From contig NZ_JAROAU010000003.1 in NCBI RefSeq assembly GCF_029433855.1, positions 1,141,256 to 1,205,255 on the forward strand: a DNA stretch of 64,000 bases. The letters are read 5' to 3'. Numbering within the stretch: the stretch's first letter is position 1; each line of letters begins with the position of its first letter. Under the pieces are notes generated by a model, which ran no database searches, was not told where the DNA came from, and saw only the letters and a list, made by a program, of their open reading frames with translations. A program made the position numbers and the translations under genes. This DNA comes from Candidatus Kosakonia sp. 282A-S69. Lineage in GTDB: Bacteria; Pseudomonadota; Gammaproteobacteria; Enterobacterales; Enterobacteriaceae. Of the stretch, positions 8,001 to 17,489 are shown in pieces.

Positions 8001-10103
8001 ATGCCCCGACCCATTCCTCTCGAACGTTATCGCAACATCGGTATCTCCGCGCATATCGATGCCGGTAAAACCACCACCACCGAGCGCATCCTGTTTTACA
8101 CCGGGATGAGCCATAAGCTGGGGGAAGTACACGATGGCGCGGCAACCACCGACTGGATGGCGCAGGAGCAGGAGCGCGGCATCACCATTACCTCCGCGGC
8201 GGTAAGCTGCTTCTGGCCCGGTATGGATCGCAATGTTGAGCCGCACCGCATCAACATTATCGACACCCCAGGACACGTCGATTTCACCATCGAAGTGGAG
8301 CGCTCAATGCGCGTGCTGGACGGCGCGGTAATGGTTTACGACTCGGTGGGTGGCGTACAGCCGCAGTCAGAAACCGTCTGGCGGCAGGCCAATAAGTATC
8401 ACGTCCCGCGCCTGGCGTTCGTGAACAAAATGGACCGCCCCGGCGCTGACTTCTTCCGCGTGGTGCAGATGATGATTGACCGCCTGAAAGCCAACCCGGT
8501 GCCGATTGTCATTCCGATTGGTGCTGAAGAGCACTTTACGGGGGTAATCGATCTGATCAAAATGCGCGAAATCATCTGGGATGATGCCACGCAAGGCATG
8601 TCCTTCAGCTATGCGCCGGTGCCGGAAGCGTTGCTGGCCACCGCGCAAGAGTGGCGGGAAAAAATGGTCTCTGCGGCAGCGGAAGCGAACGACGCCCTGA
8701 TGGATAAGTATCTCGAAACCGGCGAGCTGGACGAAGCTGAAATTATTGCCGGTCTGCGCCAGCGCACCATCGCCGGTGAAATCCAGCCGATGCTGTGCGG
8801 CAGCGCCTTCAAGAATAAAGGTGTACAGCGCATGCTCGACGCGGTGGTGGAATTGATGCCCTCGCCGCTGGATATTCCGGCAATTCAGGGCGTGGATGAG
8901 AAAGGCCAGCCGGCGGAGCGCCATGCGAATGATGATGAGCCCTTCTCGGCGCTCGCCTTCAAACTGATGACCGACCCCTATGTCGGCCAGCTGACCTTTA
9001 TTCGCGTCTACTCCGGCGTGCTGAAAAAAGGGGATGCGGTCTACAACCCGGTGAAAGGCAAAAAAGAGCGCATCGGGCGTATTGTGCAGATGCATGCCAA
9101 TGACCGTCACGAAGTGGATGAGCTCCGCGCTGGCGATATCGCCGCCTGTGTCGGGCTGAAAGATGTGACTACCGGTGACACCCTGAGCGATCCGGACAAG
9201 GTCATCACCCTTGAGCGCATGGAGTTCCCGGAGCCGGTGATCTCGCTCGCCATTGAGCCGAAGACCAAAGCGGACCAGGAGAAGATGGGTATCGCGCTGC
9301 AACGGCTGGCGGCAGAAGATCCGTCGTTCCGCCTGCATACGGATGAGGAGTCCGGGCAAACCATCATCTCCGGAATGGGGGAGTTGCATCTTGAGATTAT
9401 CGTTGACCGCATGAAGCGCGAATTTGGCGTGGAGGCGAACATTGGTCGCCCGCAGGTTACTTATCGCGAAACGCTGCGCAAAACCGTTAAAGAGATTGAA
9501 GGTAAGTTCGTGCGCCAGTCCGGTGGTAAAGGGCAGTATGGTCATGTGGTGCTGACGCTGGAGCCGCTGGCGGCGGGAAGCGGCTTTGTGTTTGAAGATG
9601 CGACCAAAGGCGGCGTGGTGCCGCGTGAGTACATCCCTTCCGTGGAGAAGGGGCTGCGCGAAGCGATAAATAGCGGCGTGCTGGCGGGCTACCCGGTGGT
9701 GGATGTGAAAGCGACGCTGACTTTCGGCTCCTATCACGATGTTGACTCCTCTGAGATGGCTTTCCGCATGGCGGCGATCTTCGGCTTCAAAGAGGGGGCG
9801 CGCAGAGCAGATCCGGCGATCCTTGAACCGGTGATGCATGTCGAAGTGGAGACGCCGGAGGAGTACGCCGGGAATATTATGGGCGATCTCTCCTCACGTC
9901 GCGGCATGGTGCAGGGGATGGAAGAGCGCTTCGGTAGCCAGATCATCCGCGCCGACGTCCCGCTGGCGGAGATGTTTGGCTACGCCACCACGCTGCGATC
10001 GATGTCGCAGGGGCGTGCCACCTACAGCATGGAGTTCCATCACTACGCCGAAGCACCGCGCAATGTGGCAGAAGAGATCATCGCCAGCCGCAGTAAAGGC
10101 TAA
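8001..10103 (+). CDS. Second elongation factor G (EF-G paralogue)
   Basis: A 700-residue translational GTPase of full EF-G length. G motifs are intact: AHIDAGKT at 17-24, DTPGH and NKMD. Domain IV has [10 protein letters not shown] and the tip loop FGSYHDVDS with His579, equivalent to His583 of E. coli EF-G. The protein looks catalytically complete rather than degenerate. It clearly differs from the house-keeping EF-G remembered from E. coli, for example [14 protein letters not shown] in the switch I area. It is not in an rpsL-rpsG-fusA-tuf setting but alone, divergent from an ArsR-type regulator and closed by a terminator. It may be a conditionally expressed or antibiotic-tolerant EF-G; this is inference. 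An ancillary GTPase such as a tetracycline-protection protein is less likely given the close match to EF-G along the whole length. Confidence 0.93.
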   Translation: MPRPIPLERYRNIGISAHIDAGKTTTTERILFYTGMSHKLGEVHDGAATTDWMAQEQERGITITSAAVSCFWPGMDRNVEPHRINIIDTPGHVDFTIEVERSMRVLDGAVMVYDSVGGVQPQSETVWRQANKYHVPRLAFVNKMDRPGADFFRVVQMMIDRLKANPVPIVIPIGAEEHFTGVIDLIKMREIIWDDATQGMSFSYAPVPEALLATAQEWREKMVSAAAEANDALMDKYLETGELDEAEIIAGLRQRTIAGEIQPMLCGSAFKNKGVQRMLDAVVELMPSPLDIPAIQGVDEKGQPAERHANDDEPFSALAFKLMTDPYVGQLTFIRVYSGVLKKGDAVYNPVKGKKERIGRIVQMHANDRHEVDELRAGDIAACVGLKDVTTGDTLSDPDKVITLERMEFPEPVISLAIEPKTKADQEKMGIALQRLAAEDPSFRLHTDEESGQTIISGMGELHLEIIVDRMKREFGVEANIGRPQVTYRETLRKTVKEIEGKFVRQSGGKGQYGHVVLTLEPLAAGSGFVFEDATKGGVVPREYIPSVEKGLREAINSGVLAGYPVVDVKATLTFGSYHDVDSSEMAFRMAAIFGFKEGARRADPAILEPVMHVEVETPEEYAGNIMGDLSSRRGMVQGMEERFGSQIIRADVPLAEMFGYATTLRSMSQGRATYSMEFHHYAEAPRNVAEEIIASRSKG

Positions 10104-10109
10104 GTTTTA

Positions 10110-10134
10110 AACCCCGCTTCGGCGGGGTTTTTTG
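10110..10134 (+). terminator. Rho-independent terminator after EF-G paralogue
   Basis: Stem CCCCGC/GCGGGG with a TTCG tetraloop followed by a run of T, seven bases after the stop codon. Confidence 0.92.
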
Positions 10135-10205
10135 TTCTCAAGATCAGTGTCGTGCTCTCCCAGCGACTATCATTAGCAGATATCCGCTTCGCCTGAGGAA
10201 AGGTT

Positions 10206-11165
10206 ATGTTGCGTCCTGTTACCCTGTTTTGCGCTTCTCTGCTGTTACTGCCGGCCCAGCCTGCGCTGGCGGTTACCTATCCGCTGCCGCCGGAAGGCAG
10301 CCGGCTGGTGGGTAACCCGCAAACCATTACTGTGCCGCAGGGCAACACCTTTCCGCTGGAAGCCTTTGCCGCGAAATATGGCCAGGGGCTGAGCAACATG
10401 CTGGAAGCCAATCCCGACGCCGACCCTTATCTGCCGAAAGCGGGTTCGCAGCTGGTGATCCCGCAGCAGATCATCCTTCCTGACACCGTGCGGGAGGGCA
10501 TTGTCGTTAACGTCGCGGAAATGCGGCTCTATTACTACCCAAAAGAGAGCAATACCGTCGAGATCCTGCCGATTGGTATTGGCCAGGCCGGACGGGAAAC
10601 GCCGCGTAACTGGGTCACTGCCGTCGAGCGCAAACAGGCGGGCCCCACCTGGACACCGACGGCCAACACCCGCAAAGCCTACGCCAGCGAGGGCAAAACC
10701 CTGCCAGCGTTTGTGCCTGCCGGGCCGGATAATCCGATGGGTCTCTATGCCATTTATATCGGTAAGCTGTATGCCATTCATGGCACCAATGCGGATTTCG
10801 GTATCGGCCTGCGCGTCAGCCAGGGCTGCATCCGCCTGCGCAATCAGGATATTAAATACCTGTTTGATAACGTGCCGGTTGGCACCCGGGTGCAGATTAT
10901 CGATGAGCCGGTGAAAGTCAGCCGTGAGCCGGACGGCAGCAGCTGGGTTGAGGTGCACGAGCCGCTGTCGCGCAACCGCGCAGAGTTTGAGTCGACAAAA
11001 AAAGTGCCGCTACCCGCCACGCCGGTACTCAACAGAATGGTAAAAGAGGCAGGCGTCGATGCAGGCCAAGTGTCGATGGTGCTTGAAAGACGTTCAGGTA
11101 TGCCGGTTAAAATCGGCGCACCGGCAGGTAACAATAGTGAAATGCAAGGCATCGAACGGATGTGA
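10206..11165 (+). CDS. ldtA: L,D-transpeptidase LdtA (ErfK)
   Basis: Periplasmic L,D-transpeptidase of the YkuD family that attaches Braun lipoprotein to peptidoglycan. The 319-residue product has a signal peptide (cleavage likely after Ala22, [11 protein letters not shown]), a LysM-like segment at about 41-88 ([20 protein letters not shown]...), and the YkuD domain at about 98-233. The catalytic signature is [19 protein letters not shown] with His192 and nucleophile Cys208. Length and sequence match E. coli ErfK (310 residues). In E. coli this gene directly follows cobT; here the REP cluster, the ArsR-type gene and the EF-G paralogue lie between them. Confidence 0.94.
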   Translation: MLRPVTLFCASLLLLPAQPALAVTYPLPPEGSRLVGNPQTITVPQGNTFPLEAFAAKYGQGLSNMLEANPDADPYLPKAGSQLVIPQQIILPDTVREGIVVNVAEMRLYYYPKESNTVEILPIGIGQAGRETPRNWVTAVERKQAGPTWTPTANTRKAYASEGKTLPAFVPAGPDNPMGLYAIYIGKLYAIHGTNADFGIGLRVSQGCIRLRNQDIKYLFDNVPVGTRVQIIDEPVKVSREPDGSSWVEVHEPLSRNRAEFESTKKVPLPATPVLNRMVKEAGVDAGQVSMVLERRSGMPVKIGAPAGNNSEMQGIERM

Positions 11166-11286
11166 AAGCGGGCAGGGCAATTGCTCAATTAATTTGAATG
11201 TTATTGTTAAATCAATGTTATTTCATCTTGTGGCGTAAAGCGTAGAGTAGGGGGCACTCACGATTCCCTGAACGAAGGACGACGCC

Positions 11287-12312
11287 ATGAAGAAGATCGG
11301 CTTTTTATCATTTGGTCACTGGACCCCCTCGCCGCAGTCCGGCACCCGCTCTGCGGCTGACGCGCTGCTGCAATCTATCGATCTGGCGGTCGCCGCAGAA
11401 GAGCTGGGCGCAGATGGCGCTTACTTCCGGGTGCACCATTTCGCCCGTCAGCTCGCCTCGCCATTCCCGCTGCTTGCCGCCATTGGTGCGAAAACGAGCC
11501 GTATCGAAATTGGTACCGGCGTCATCGATATGCGCTATGAAAACCCGCTCTATATGGCGGAGAGCGCCAGCGCGGCGGATCTGATTGCCGGTGGGCGTTT
11601 GCAGCTTGGCATCAGCCGCGGTTCGCCGGAGCAGGTGATTGATGGCTGGCGCTATTTCGGCTACCAGCCCGCCGAAGGCGAAAATGAGTCCGACATGGCG
11701 CGACGTCATACTGAAGTGCTGCTCGATGCGCTGCGCGGCGAAGGTTTTGCTAAGCCCAACCCGCAACCGATGTTCCCCAACCCGCCGGGTTTGTTGCGCC
11801 TTGAGCCTTATGCAGAAGGTTTGCGTGAGCGTATCTGGTGGGGCGCAGGCTCCAATGCCACCGCGGTGTGGGCGGCAAAACTGGGGATGAATCTGCAAAG
11901 TTCGACGCTGAAGGATGATGAGACGGGCGAGCCATTCCACATTCAGCAGGCGCAGCAGATCCGCGCTTACCGGGAAGCGTGGAAAGCCGCCGGTCATACA
12001 CGTACGCCGCGCGTCTCTGTCAGCCGCAGCATTTTTGCTCTGATGAACGATCGCGATCGCGCTTACTTTGGCGGCAGCCGTGACGACGATGACAAAATCG
12101 GTTTTCTCGACGAGAAGACGCGCGCGATTTTCGGTCGCAGCTATGCCGCAGAGCCGGACAAATTGATTGAACAACTTAAGCGAGATGAGGCGATTGCCGA
12201 AGCGGACACGCTGTTACTCACGGTGCCGAATCAGCTTGGCGTTGACTATAACGCCCACGTTATTGAGTCAATTTTGCAACACGTTGCGCCGGCGATGGGC
12301 TGGCGCAGCTAA
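11287..12312 (+). CDS. LLM-class flavin-dependent oxidoreductase
   Basis: A 341-residue protein of the luciferase-like monooxygenase superfamily (F420/FMN-dependent TIM barrel). Seen are the N-terminal beta strand KIGFLSFGHW, the ELGADGAYFRVHHF segment (barrel strand 2 with the usual paired histidine), TSRIEIGTGVIDMRYENPLYMAE, and LQLGISRGSPEQV typical of these enzymes. The substrate cannot be told from sequence. The start codon has a GAAGGACG site. It is monocistronic between ldtA and the long gap before the SDR gene and is not part of the E. coli gene order here. Confidence 0.88.
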   Translation: MKKIGFLSFGHWTPSPQSGTRSAADALLQSIDLAVAAEELGADGAYFRVHHFARQLASPFPLLAAIGAKTSRIEIGTGVIDMRYENPLYMAESASAADLIAGGRLQLGISRGSPEQVIDGWRYFGYQPAEGENESDMARRHTEVLLDALRGEGFAKPNPQPMFPNPPGLLRLEPYAEGLRERIWWGAGSNATAVWAAKLGMNLQSSTLKDDETGEPFHIQQAQQIRAYREAWKAAGHTRTPRVSVSRSIFALMNDRDRAYFGGSRDDDDKIGFLDEKTRAIFGRSYAAEPDKLIEQLKRDEAIAEADTLLLTVPNQLGVDYNAHVIESILQHVAPAMGWRS

Positions 12313-12677
12313 GCCATTGCGCTCTGCCATATTCACGCCGGCAGGGCGCTGTTTTGCCGCATAAGCGAAAGATAAAAAGCGGTAAATGTTTCCTCAGATA
12401 ATTGATTTTTATACAGATAAACCCCTTACTTTCTCTGGATTCTCCCTGTCCGTTAAAAAGCAGCGCATTACTCGCTTTGTCTCATATAAGACGCCATATT
12501 CCTCCCCGCTTCGCTTGAAACGCTTTTCTCTCAAACTGTTACGCAAGGGAATCGACCTTGCGATTTTGTGACGGCTGCTACACTTATTAGCGTTATTAGT
12601 AACGACATTACGTCATTTCCGCGCGGTGAAACGCTTCGCTTTTGCAGACCGTTCACCCTCACACAAGGAGATAAGGT
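12313..12677. other. 365-base intergenic region upstream of the SDR gene
   Basis: No convincing gene. A 61-codon open frame at 12386-12571 lacks a ribosome site and family resemblance. The right part holds the sigma-S-like promoter listed separately and an ACAAGGAGATAAGGT ribosome site just before 12678. The rest is A+T-rich with no repeats that I can see. Confidence 0.7.
12576..12587 (+). promoter_or_regulatory. Candidate sigma-S-type extended -10 element
   Basis: TGCTACACTTAT matches the extended -10 preferred by RpoS holoenzyme (TGN-CTACACTTA type) about 90 bases before the SDR start. A general-stress SDR downstream makes this plausible; the -35 side shows no canonical TTGACA. Confidence 0.5.
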
Positions 12678-13535
12678 ATGACAGACCGTCCACAAAATCC
12701 TCAGCACGCGCAACAACAACAGTGGCCCGGCAGTTTTTTACAGATGGAACCGAAACCCGATCACGGTGAAGCGGATTATCAGGGCTCGGGGCGTCTGAAA
12801 GGTAAAACCGCCATTATCACCGGCGGCGACTCTGGCATCGGCCGGGCTGTTGCCATCGCCTATGCGCGCGAAGGCGCAGACGTGGTGATCTCCTATCTGG
12901 ATGAGCACGATGATGCGAAAGAGACCGCACAGTGGGTGGAAAAGGCAGGGCAAAAAGCCGTGCTGATTGCGGGAGACATCACGAATGCTGAACATTGCCG
13001 ACATATTGTCGCGCAGACGGTGGAGCATTTCGGCAAGATCGACATCGTAGTAAATAACGCCGCCTACCAGATGACGCGCGAGTCGCTTGATGAGATCAGC
13101 GACGACGAATTTGACCGCACCATGAAGACCAACCTCTACGCCATGTTCTATATCTGCAAGGCAGCTGTTCCGCATATGCCGGCGGGTGGGTCGATCATCA
13201 ACACGGCCTCGGTGAATGCCGATCAGCCGAAGCCGAAACTGATTGCTTACTCGGCGACCAAAGCGGCAATTATCAACTTCTCCGGTAGCCTTGCGGCGCT
13301 GCTGGCTGAAAAGGGCATTCGCTCAAATGCCGTGGCGCCAGGCCCCATCTGGACGCCGCTTATCCCGGCGACCATGCCGCCGGAACAGGTTGAGAGCTTC
13401 GGCAGTGAGGTCCCGCTTGCGCGTATGGGGCAGCCCGCAGAACTCGCCTCATCCTACGTGATGCTCGCCAGCGATGAAGCGAGTTATATCTCTGGTGCGA
13501 CCATTGCCGTCACCGGTGGCGTCGCCATTATCTGA
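12678..13535 (+). CDS. SDR-family oxidoreductase (YghA-like)
   Basis: A 285-residue short-chain dehydrogenase/reductase. It has a Gln/Pro-rich N-terminal extension (residues 1-40), the nucleotide-binding TGGDSGIG at 48-55, the NNAA motif at 126-129, and the catalytic Ser178, Tyr191 and Lys195 (YSATK). The extension plus this glycine motif resembles E. coli YghA and Bacillus general-stress reductases that act on aldehydes with NADP; the exact substrate is unknown. A strong AAGGAGATAAGGT site precedes the ATG. The mannose-6-phosphate isomerase gene starts 16 nt downstream, suggesting a two-gene operon. Confidence 0.9.
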   Translation: MTDRPQNPQHAQQQQWPGSFLQMEPKPDHGEADYQGSGRLKGKTAIITGGDSGIGRAVAIAYAREGADVVISYLDEHDDAKETAQWVEKAGQKAVLIAGDITNAEHCRHIVAQTVEHFGKIDIVVNNAAYQMTRESLDEISDDEFDRTMKTNLYAMFYICKAAVPHMPAGGSIINTASVNADQPKPKLIAYSATKAAIINFSGSLAALLAEKGIRSNAVAPGPIWTPLIPATMPPEQVESFGSEVPLARMGQPAELASSYVMLASDEASYISGATIAVTGGVAII

Positions 13536-13551
13536 CAGGCAAGGAGGCGTG

Positions 13552-14616
13552 ATGAAAGCTTATCCCCTGGCGCTCAGTGTGCCTGTTGCCACGCATATCT
13601 TCGGCGGGCAACGCATCAAGCAGCAGTTGGGCAAAGCGGATCTGCCCGATTCACGCGTCGCGGAAACCTGGGAGATCAGCGACGTTGACGGCATGATCGC
13701 CTCGGTAATCAACGGCGAATATGCGGGCTGTAGCCTGCGTGAGCTGGTGGAGCGCTACCCGGATGAGATGGTGGCACCCGACTGGCGCGGCCCGTACTTC
13801 CCGCTGCTGAGTAAGTTTATCGACGGCAGCGGAATGTTGCCGGTGCACCTGCATGCCAATGATAAGGTCGCGCAGGCTCTTGAGCAGCAGCCGAACGGTA
13901 AAACCGAAGCCTGGTATATTCTCTGGGCAGCGGAAGATGCCACCTGTTTGTTGGGCGTGCGCGAGGGCGTCGATAATGCCCGGTTGAAAGCGGCACTGCT
14001 GGCCGAGGATTACGATGCAGTGATGCACCGCGTGCCGGTGAAAGCGGGTGATACCTTTTATGTGCCCGGCGGCATGCTGCACAGTTTCGGCCCCGATACG
14101 CTGATTTATGAAATCGAGCAGACTTCGGATATTCAGCAGCACGCTATGCCGTGGCGAATGGAGGATGGCTCGCGCCTGAGCCAGCAGGAGTGGGAGCGCA
14201 ATATTGATGCGCTGTTACAGGAGCTGCGCCCGGAGCTGCGCTGCCAGCCGCAGCCCGGTTTAGTGCTCGAAGCGCCAAATCTGACGCGGCTCTTCTGCTG
14301 CGCTGGCCCCTATTTTGCGCTGGAGCGCTGGTCGTTCAGCCAGCCGCAACGTTTTCATTTCAACAGCGCGCGTATTCTCACTAACCTCGGTGCGCCGTTG
14401 ACCGTTGAGGCAAACGGCGTCAGCGTCCCGGTTGGGCAGGCGGCGTCACTGTTGCTTCCAGCGGCACTTGACGAGGTGGTGCTGCGCGATGCGGGCGAGG
14501 TGCTGATCGGCTATGTACCGGATCTGATGGCTGACGTCCTGCAGCCATTGCGCGAAGCGGGTTTCCGTGAAGATCAGATTGCGGCGCTCGGCGATATAGA
14601 TGGGCACCTGCGTTAA
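13552..14616 (+). CDS. Class I mannose-6-phosphate isomerase-like protein
   Basis: A 354-residue cupin enzyme of the type found in Bacillus ManA/YvyI, predicted to interconvert mannose-6-phosphate and fructose-6-phosphate. Metal-ligand motifs are seen: LPVHLHAND (His pair), GKTEAWYIL (Glu) and PGGMLHSFG (His), with the GPYFPLLSKFID block before them. It is not the house-keeping E. coli manA, which is longer and elsewhere. ATG 13552 has an AAGGAGG site; the frame is open upstream inside the SDR gene. Pairing with an SDR suggests sugar metabolism under stress; that is inference. Confidence 0.85.
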   Translation: MKAYPLALSVPVATHIFGGQRIKQQLGKADLPDSRVAETWEISDVDGMIASVINGEYAGCSLRELVERYPDEMVAPDWRGPYFPLLSKFIDGSGMLPVHLHANDKVAQALEQQPNGKTEAWYILWAAEDATCLLGVREGVDNARLKAALLAEDYDAVMHRVPVKAGDTFYVPGGMLHSFGPDTLIYEIEQTSDIQQHAMPWRMEDGSRLSQQEWERNIDALLQELRPELRCQPQPGLVLEAPNLTRLFCCAGPYFALERWSFSQPQRFHFNSARILTNLGAPLTVEANGVSVPVGQAASLLLPAALDEVVLRDAGEVLIGYVPDLMADVLQPLREAGFREDQIAALGDIDGHLR

Positions 14617-14635
14617 CCGGCTACGCAGAATGCAA

Positions 14636-14670
14636 AAAGCCCGCTCGGGTTTCCCTGAGCGGGCTTCTTA
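14636..14670. terminator. Terminator between isomerase gene and tRNA-Asn
   Basis: Stem AGCCCGCTC/GAGCGGGCT followed by TTCTT on the plus strand and preceded by a run of five A, so it can serve the plus-strand isomerase gene and the minus-strand tRNA-Asn. Confidence 0.8.
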
Positions 14671-14674
14671 AATG

Positions 14675-14750
14675 TGGCTCCTCTGACTGGACTCGAACCA
14701 GTGACATACGGATTAACAGTCCGCCGTTCTACCGACTGAACTACAGAGGA
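14675..14750 (-). tRNA. tRNA-Asn (GTT), copy 1
   Basis: 76-base gene with encoded CCA, identical to the well known enterobacterial tRNA-Asn: acceptor TCCTCTG, D-arm AGTTCAGTCGGTAGA, anticodon GTT in CTGTTAATC, and T-arm GGTTCGAGTCC. Minus strand, upstream of the divergent yeeO. Confidence 0.98.
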
Positions 14751-14940
14751 ATAGTGTGGAGGCTTATCTTAGCGGCGAAAAATCTTTTGTCAAACCCCAT
14801 TTCAGGGGAGGGGCGTCAACTGCTGATTACGTCAGCGATTTGCATGTATTGACACCAATATCTGCTGAATTGCTTTGCAGGATCACCATTTCTCCCCCAT
14901 CATTTGAAATGTAATTTCATCTTTTACGGCAAGGACCATT

Positions 14941-16401
14941 TTGAACGTCGTCACCCCCCTTCGCCAGGCCGTCATGCGTACCCCCTGGTATAGAAAGCGT
15001 AGAAGCTACCGTGTGCTCTTCTGGCGAGAAATCACCCCGCTTGCGGTGCCCATCTTTCTCGAAAACACCTGTGTGCTGATGATGGGTGTGCTCAGCACCT
15101 TCCTCGTGAGCTGGCTGGGCAAAGAGGCGATGGCGGGCGTGGGCCTTGCTGACAGCTTTAACATGGTGGTGATGGCCTTCTTTGCCGCTATCGATCTTGG
15201 TACTACGGTGGTGGTGGCCTTCAGCCTAGGCAAGCTCGACGCCGAGCGGGCGAGGTCGGCAACGCGGCAATCGCTGATGATCATGACGCTGTTTGCCATC
15301 GTGCTGGCGGCAGTGATCCACTACTTCGGCCGCGAAATTATCGATGTGATTGCCGGGGCGGCGACCCAGCCGGTGAAAGATCTGGCGCTCACCTACCTTG
15401 AGTTGACGGTGCTGAGCTACCCGGCGGCGGCGATTGCGCTGATTGGCAGCGGCGCGCTGCGCGGCGCAGGGAATACGAAAATCCCACTGCTGATTAATGG
15501 CGGCATGAACATTCTCAATATCATCATCAGTAGCGCGCTGATCTACGGTCTGTTCGGCTGGCAGGGGATGGGCTTTGCTGGTGCCGGTCTTGGGTTGACC
15601 ATCTCGCGCTATATCGGCGCGGTGGCGATTATCTGGGTGCTGATGATTGGCTTTAACCCGTCGCTGCGCATCCCGCTTAAAAGTTATGTCGAGAAGCTTA
15701 ACTTCAACATCATCTGGGAAGTAATGGGCATCGGTATTCCCGCCAGCATCGAATCAGTACTGTTTAACGGCGGCAAACTGTTGACGCAGATGTTCGTCGC
15801 CGGAATGGGCACCAATGTCATCGCCGGGAACTTTATCGCCTTCTCCGTGGCGGCACTGATTAACCTGCCCGGTAACGCGCTCGGCTCAGCCTCGACGATC
15901 ATTACCGGTAAACGCCTCGGCAAAGGGCAGATAGCCCAGGCCGAACGCCAGTTGCGCCATGTGTTCTGGCTATCGACGCTGTTACTCACTGCGATTGCCT
16001 GGGGAACTGCGCCGTTTGCCGGCTGGTTCGCGGCGTTTTACACCCATGAAGAGGATGTAAAAGAGGTCGTTAAGGTGCTTTTGTGGCTTAACGCCGCGTT
16101 TATGCCAATCTGGGCTGCGTCATGGGTGCTGCCCGCCGGGCTGAAAGGCGCACGTGATGCGCGTTTCGCAATGTGGGTTTCAATGCTCGGCATGTGGGGC
16201 TGTCGCGTCGTGGCAGGTTATACGCTCGGTATTGTGTTAGGGATGGGCGTGATCGGCGTCTGGCTGGGAATGTTCCTTGACTGGGCGGTGCGCGGCGCGC
16301 TCTTCTACTGGCGAATGGTCAGCGGTCGCTGGCTGTGGAAGTATCCGAAGCCGCAGAAAACGCCGACGGAACGCGCCATTTCTGCGCAAAATGGAGAATA
16401 A
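14941..16401 (+). CDS. yeeO: MATE-family efflux transporter YeeO
   Basis: Inner-membrane multidrug and toxic-compound extrusion protein; E. coli YeeO exports FAD/FMN and dipeptides. The 486-residue product has about twelve hydrophobic helices, with the two MATE halves beginning near residues 25 (FWREITPLAVPIFLENTCVLMMG) and 255 (IGIPASIESVLFNGGKL). Start chosen is TTG at 14941 with an AAGGA site five bases upstream; ATG at 14974 is the alternative. It lies between tRNA-Asn copies 1 and 2, as in E. coli, where yeeO neighbours asn tRNAs. Confidence 0.92.
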   Translation: MNVVTPLRQAVMRTPWYRKRRSYRVLFWREITPLAVPIFLENTCVLMMGVLSTFLVSWLGKEAMAGVGLADSFNMVVMAFFAAIDLGTTVVVAFSLGKLDAERARSATRQSLMIMTLFAIVLAAVIHYFGREIIDVIAGAATQPVKDLALTYLELTVLSYPAAAIALIGSGALRGAGNTKIPLLINGGMNILNIIISSALIYGLFGWQGMGFAGAGLGLTISRYIGAVAIIWVLMIGFNPSLRIPLKSYVEKLNFNIIWEVMGIGIPASIESVLFNGGKLLTQMFVAGMGTNVIAGNFIAFSVAALINLPGNALGSASTIITGKRLGKGQIAQAERQLRHVFWLSTLLLTAIAWGTAPFAGWFAAFYTHEEDVKEVVKVLLWLNAAFMPIWAASWVLPAGLKGARDARFAMWVSMLGMWGCRVVAGYTLGIVLGMGVIGVWLGMFLDWAVRGALFYWRMVSGRWLWKYPKPQKTPTERAISAQNGE

Positions 16402-16481
16402 TTCGGCAAACGCGCCAAAATGTGAAATCAGGCTTTGACATGGCGCAGGGGCACCGCTAATATTCGCCCCGTTCACACGAT

Positions 16482-16557
16482 TCCTCTGTAGTTCAGTCGG
16501 TAGAACGGCGGACTGTTAATCCGTATGTCACTGGTTCGAGTCCAGTCAGAGGAGCCA
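16482..16557 (+). tRNA. tRNA-Asn (GTT), copy 2
   Basis: 76-base tRNA-Asn with encoded CCA, identical in sequence to copies 1, 3 and 4, here on the plus strand and followed by a terminator. Confidence 0.98.
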
Positions 16558-16565
16558 AATTTAAG

Positions 16566-16591
16566 AAGCCTGCTTACGAGCAGGCTTTTTG
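16566..16591 (+). terminator. Terminator of tRNA-Asn copy 2
   Basis: Stem AAGCCTGC/GCAGGCTT with a six-base loop followed by TTT, nine bases after the tRNA. Confidence 0.88.
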
Positions 16592-16620
16592 CTTTCCGGC
16601 TTTCGGAAACCTCACTTACA

Positions 16621-17034
16621 TTACTCAATTTCCTGCTCAGCGTTCCATGCGCCAAGCTGCATCACTGCGATATTGTTCTTCTTCCCTTTTTTCACCACGA
16701 TCGGCAGATCTTTTCTGAGCAGGTGCAGCTGCGCGGGTGTAATCAGTGCTTTTGCCGCGTGTAATTGGGGTGGATTATCGAGATGAAAAACGATGTCAAC
16801 AAAGAGATTGTTGCCATAAAACATGTTCGTTTGCTGCCAGGAAACAATGCGTGTGTTGTGCAGTTTTCCGCGCCATTTCTCGCGAGTGAGAAACACTTTC
16901 ATCGTTTTCATTTCCCTGGCGCTTCCCCGGAAAGTATAAAAAATAGCGATGATAAAGACGATGGGCGTAGCAATGCAAATCAGAAGAAAGGCCATCTCAA
17001 ACGCTGACATATTTGTAAGCCAATTTTTAAACAC
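16621..17034 (-). CDS. Uncharacterised membrane-anchored protein, paralogue A
   Basis: 137 residues, not recognised as a named family. It has one N-terminal membrane segment (residues ~13-35, FLLICIATPIVFIIAIFYTF) followed by a soluble domain of about 95 residues. The domain pattern is TREKWRGKLHNTRIVSWQQTN.MFY, then FVDIVFHLD, then AAKALITPAQLHLLRKDLPIVVKKGKKNNIAVMQ. The neighbour at 17069 repeats this layout and most of these residues, so the two are tandem paralogues. The start is GTG with AAGGA six bases upstream. Function unknown; the layout (membrane anchor plus small beta domain ending in a PG/PIVV-type strand) resembles uncharacterised domains seen in many Gram-negative bacteria. Confidence 0.75.
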   Translation of the reverse strand: MFKNWLTNMSAFEMAFLLICIATPIVFIIAIFYTFRGSAREMKTMKVFLTREKWRGKLHNTRIVSWQQTNMFYGNNLFVDIVFHLDNPPQLHAAKALITPAQLHLLRKDLPIVVKKGKKNNIAVMQLGAWNAEQEIE

Positions 17035-17068
17035 CGCTATTCCTTTTAAAATGCTTATTTACCCAATG

Positions 17069-17476
17069 TTAACCAGCATTCTCACGCTCACCGATCTGCA
17101 TCATTGCAGTGAGTTTCCATTTGCCTTTTTTCACTACGATCGGCAACCCGCGCCGCAAAACATGTAGCTGGAGTGGAGAGAGCAGAGCCTTGGCGTAATG
17201 GCGAGTAGGTGATGGGCCAAGATAAAAAAAGAGATCGACGAACTGCCCATTTTCATAGAATGTGTTGGTCTCTTTCCAGGATTCAATCTGCGTAGAGTGA
17301 AGCTCACCAGGCCAACGGTGACGTGTAAGGTAGATAGTGCCAGCGAGAATGCTGGTCGACCTGCCTTTAAAACCAAAACAGATCCACCAGCAAAAGAGTA
17401 GTGTGACGGAAATGCTCACCAGGATGCTCATCCACTCAACAGGCTTCAGGTTGGCGAAAAAATGTTGCCTTCCCAT
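17069..17476 (-). CDS. Uncharacterised membrane-anchored protein, paralogue B
   Basis: 135 residues from ATG 17476 (ribosome site ACGAGG); a longer frame from TTG 17518 exists but would overlap the gene upstream. One membrane segment at about residues 15-36 (WMSILVSISVTLLFCWWICFGF) precedes the same domain as paralogue A: LTRHRWPGELHSTQIESWKETN, FVDLFFYLG, HYAKALLSPLQLHVLRRGLPIVVKKGKWKLTAMMQ. It starts 13 bases after the end of the 85-residue gene at 17490 and ends 34 bases before paralogue A begins, so the three probably form one transcript. Confidence 0.75.
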   Translation of the reverse strand: MGRQHFFANLKPVEWMSILVSISVTLLFCWWICFGFKGRSTSILAGTIYLTRHRWPGELHSTQIESWKETNTFYENGQFVDLFFYLGPSPTRHYAKALLSPLQLHVLRRGLPIVVKKGKWKLTAMMQIGERENAG

Positions 17477-17489
17477 TAGCCTCGTTGCT

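Noticed and set aside
8367-9839. 490-codon open frame on the minus strand inside the EF-G paralogue
   Set aside because: Long antisense frames are common opposite G+C-rich genes; the product is His/Arg-rich without recognisable domains, and the plus-strand EF-G is certain.
12386-12571. 61-codon open frame in the gap before the SDR gene
   Set aside because: No ribosome site, basic low-complexity product without family resemblance; better explained as chance in a promoter region.
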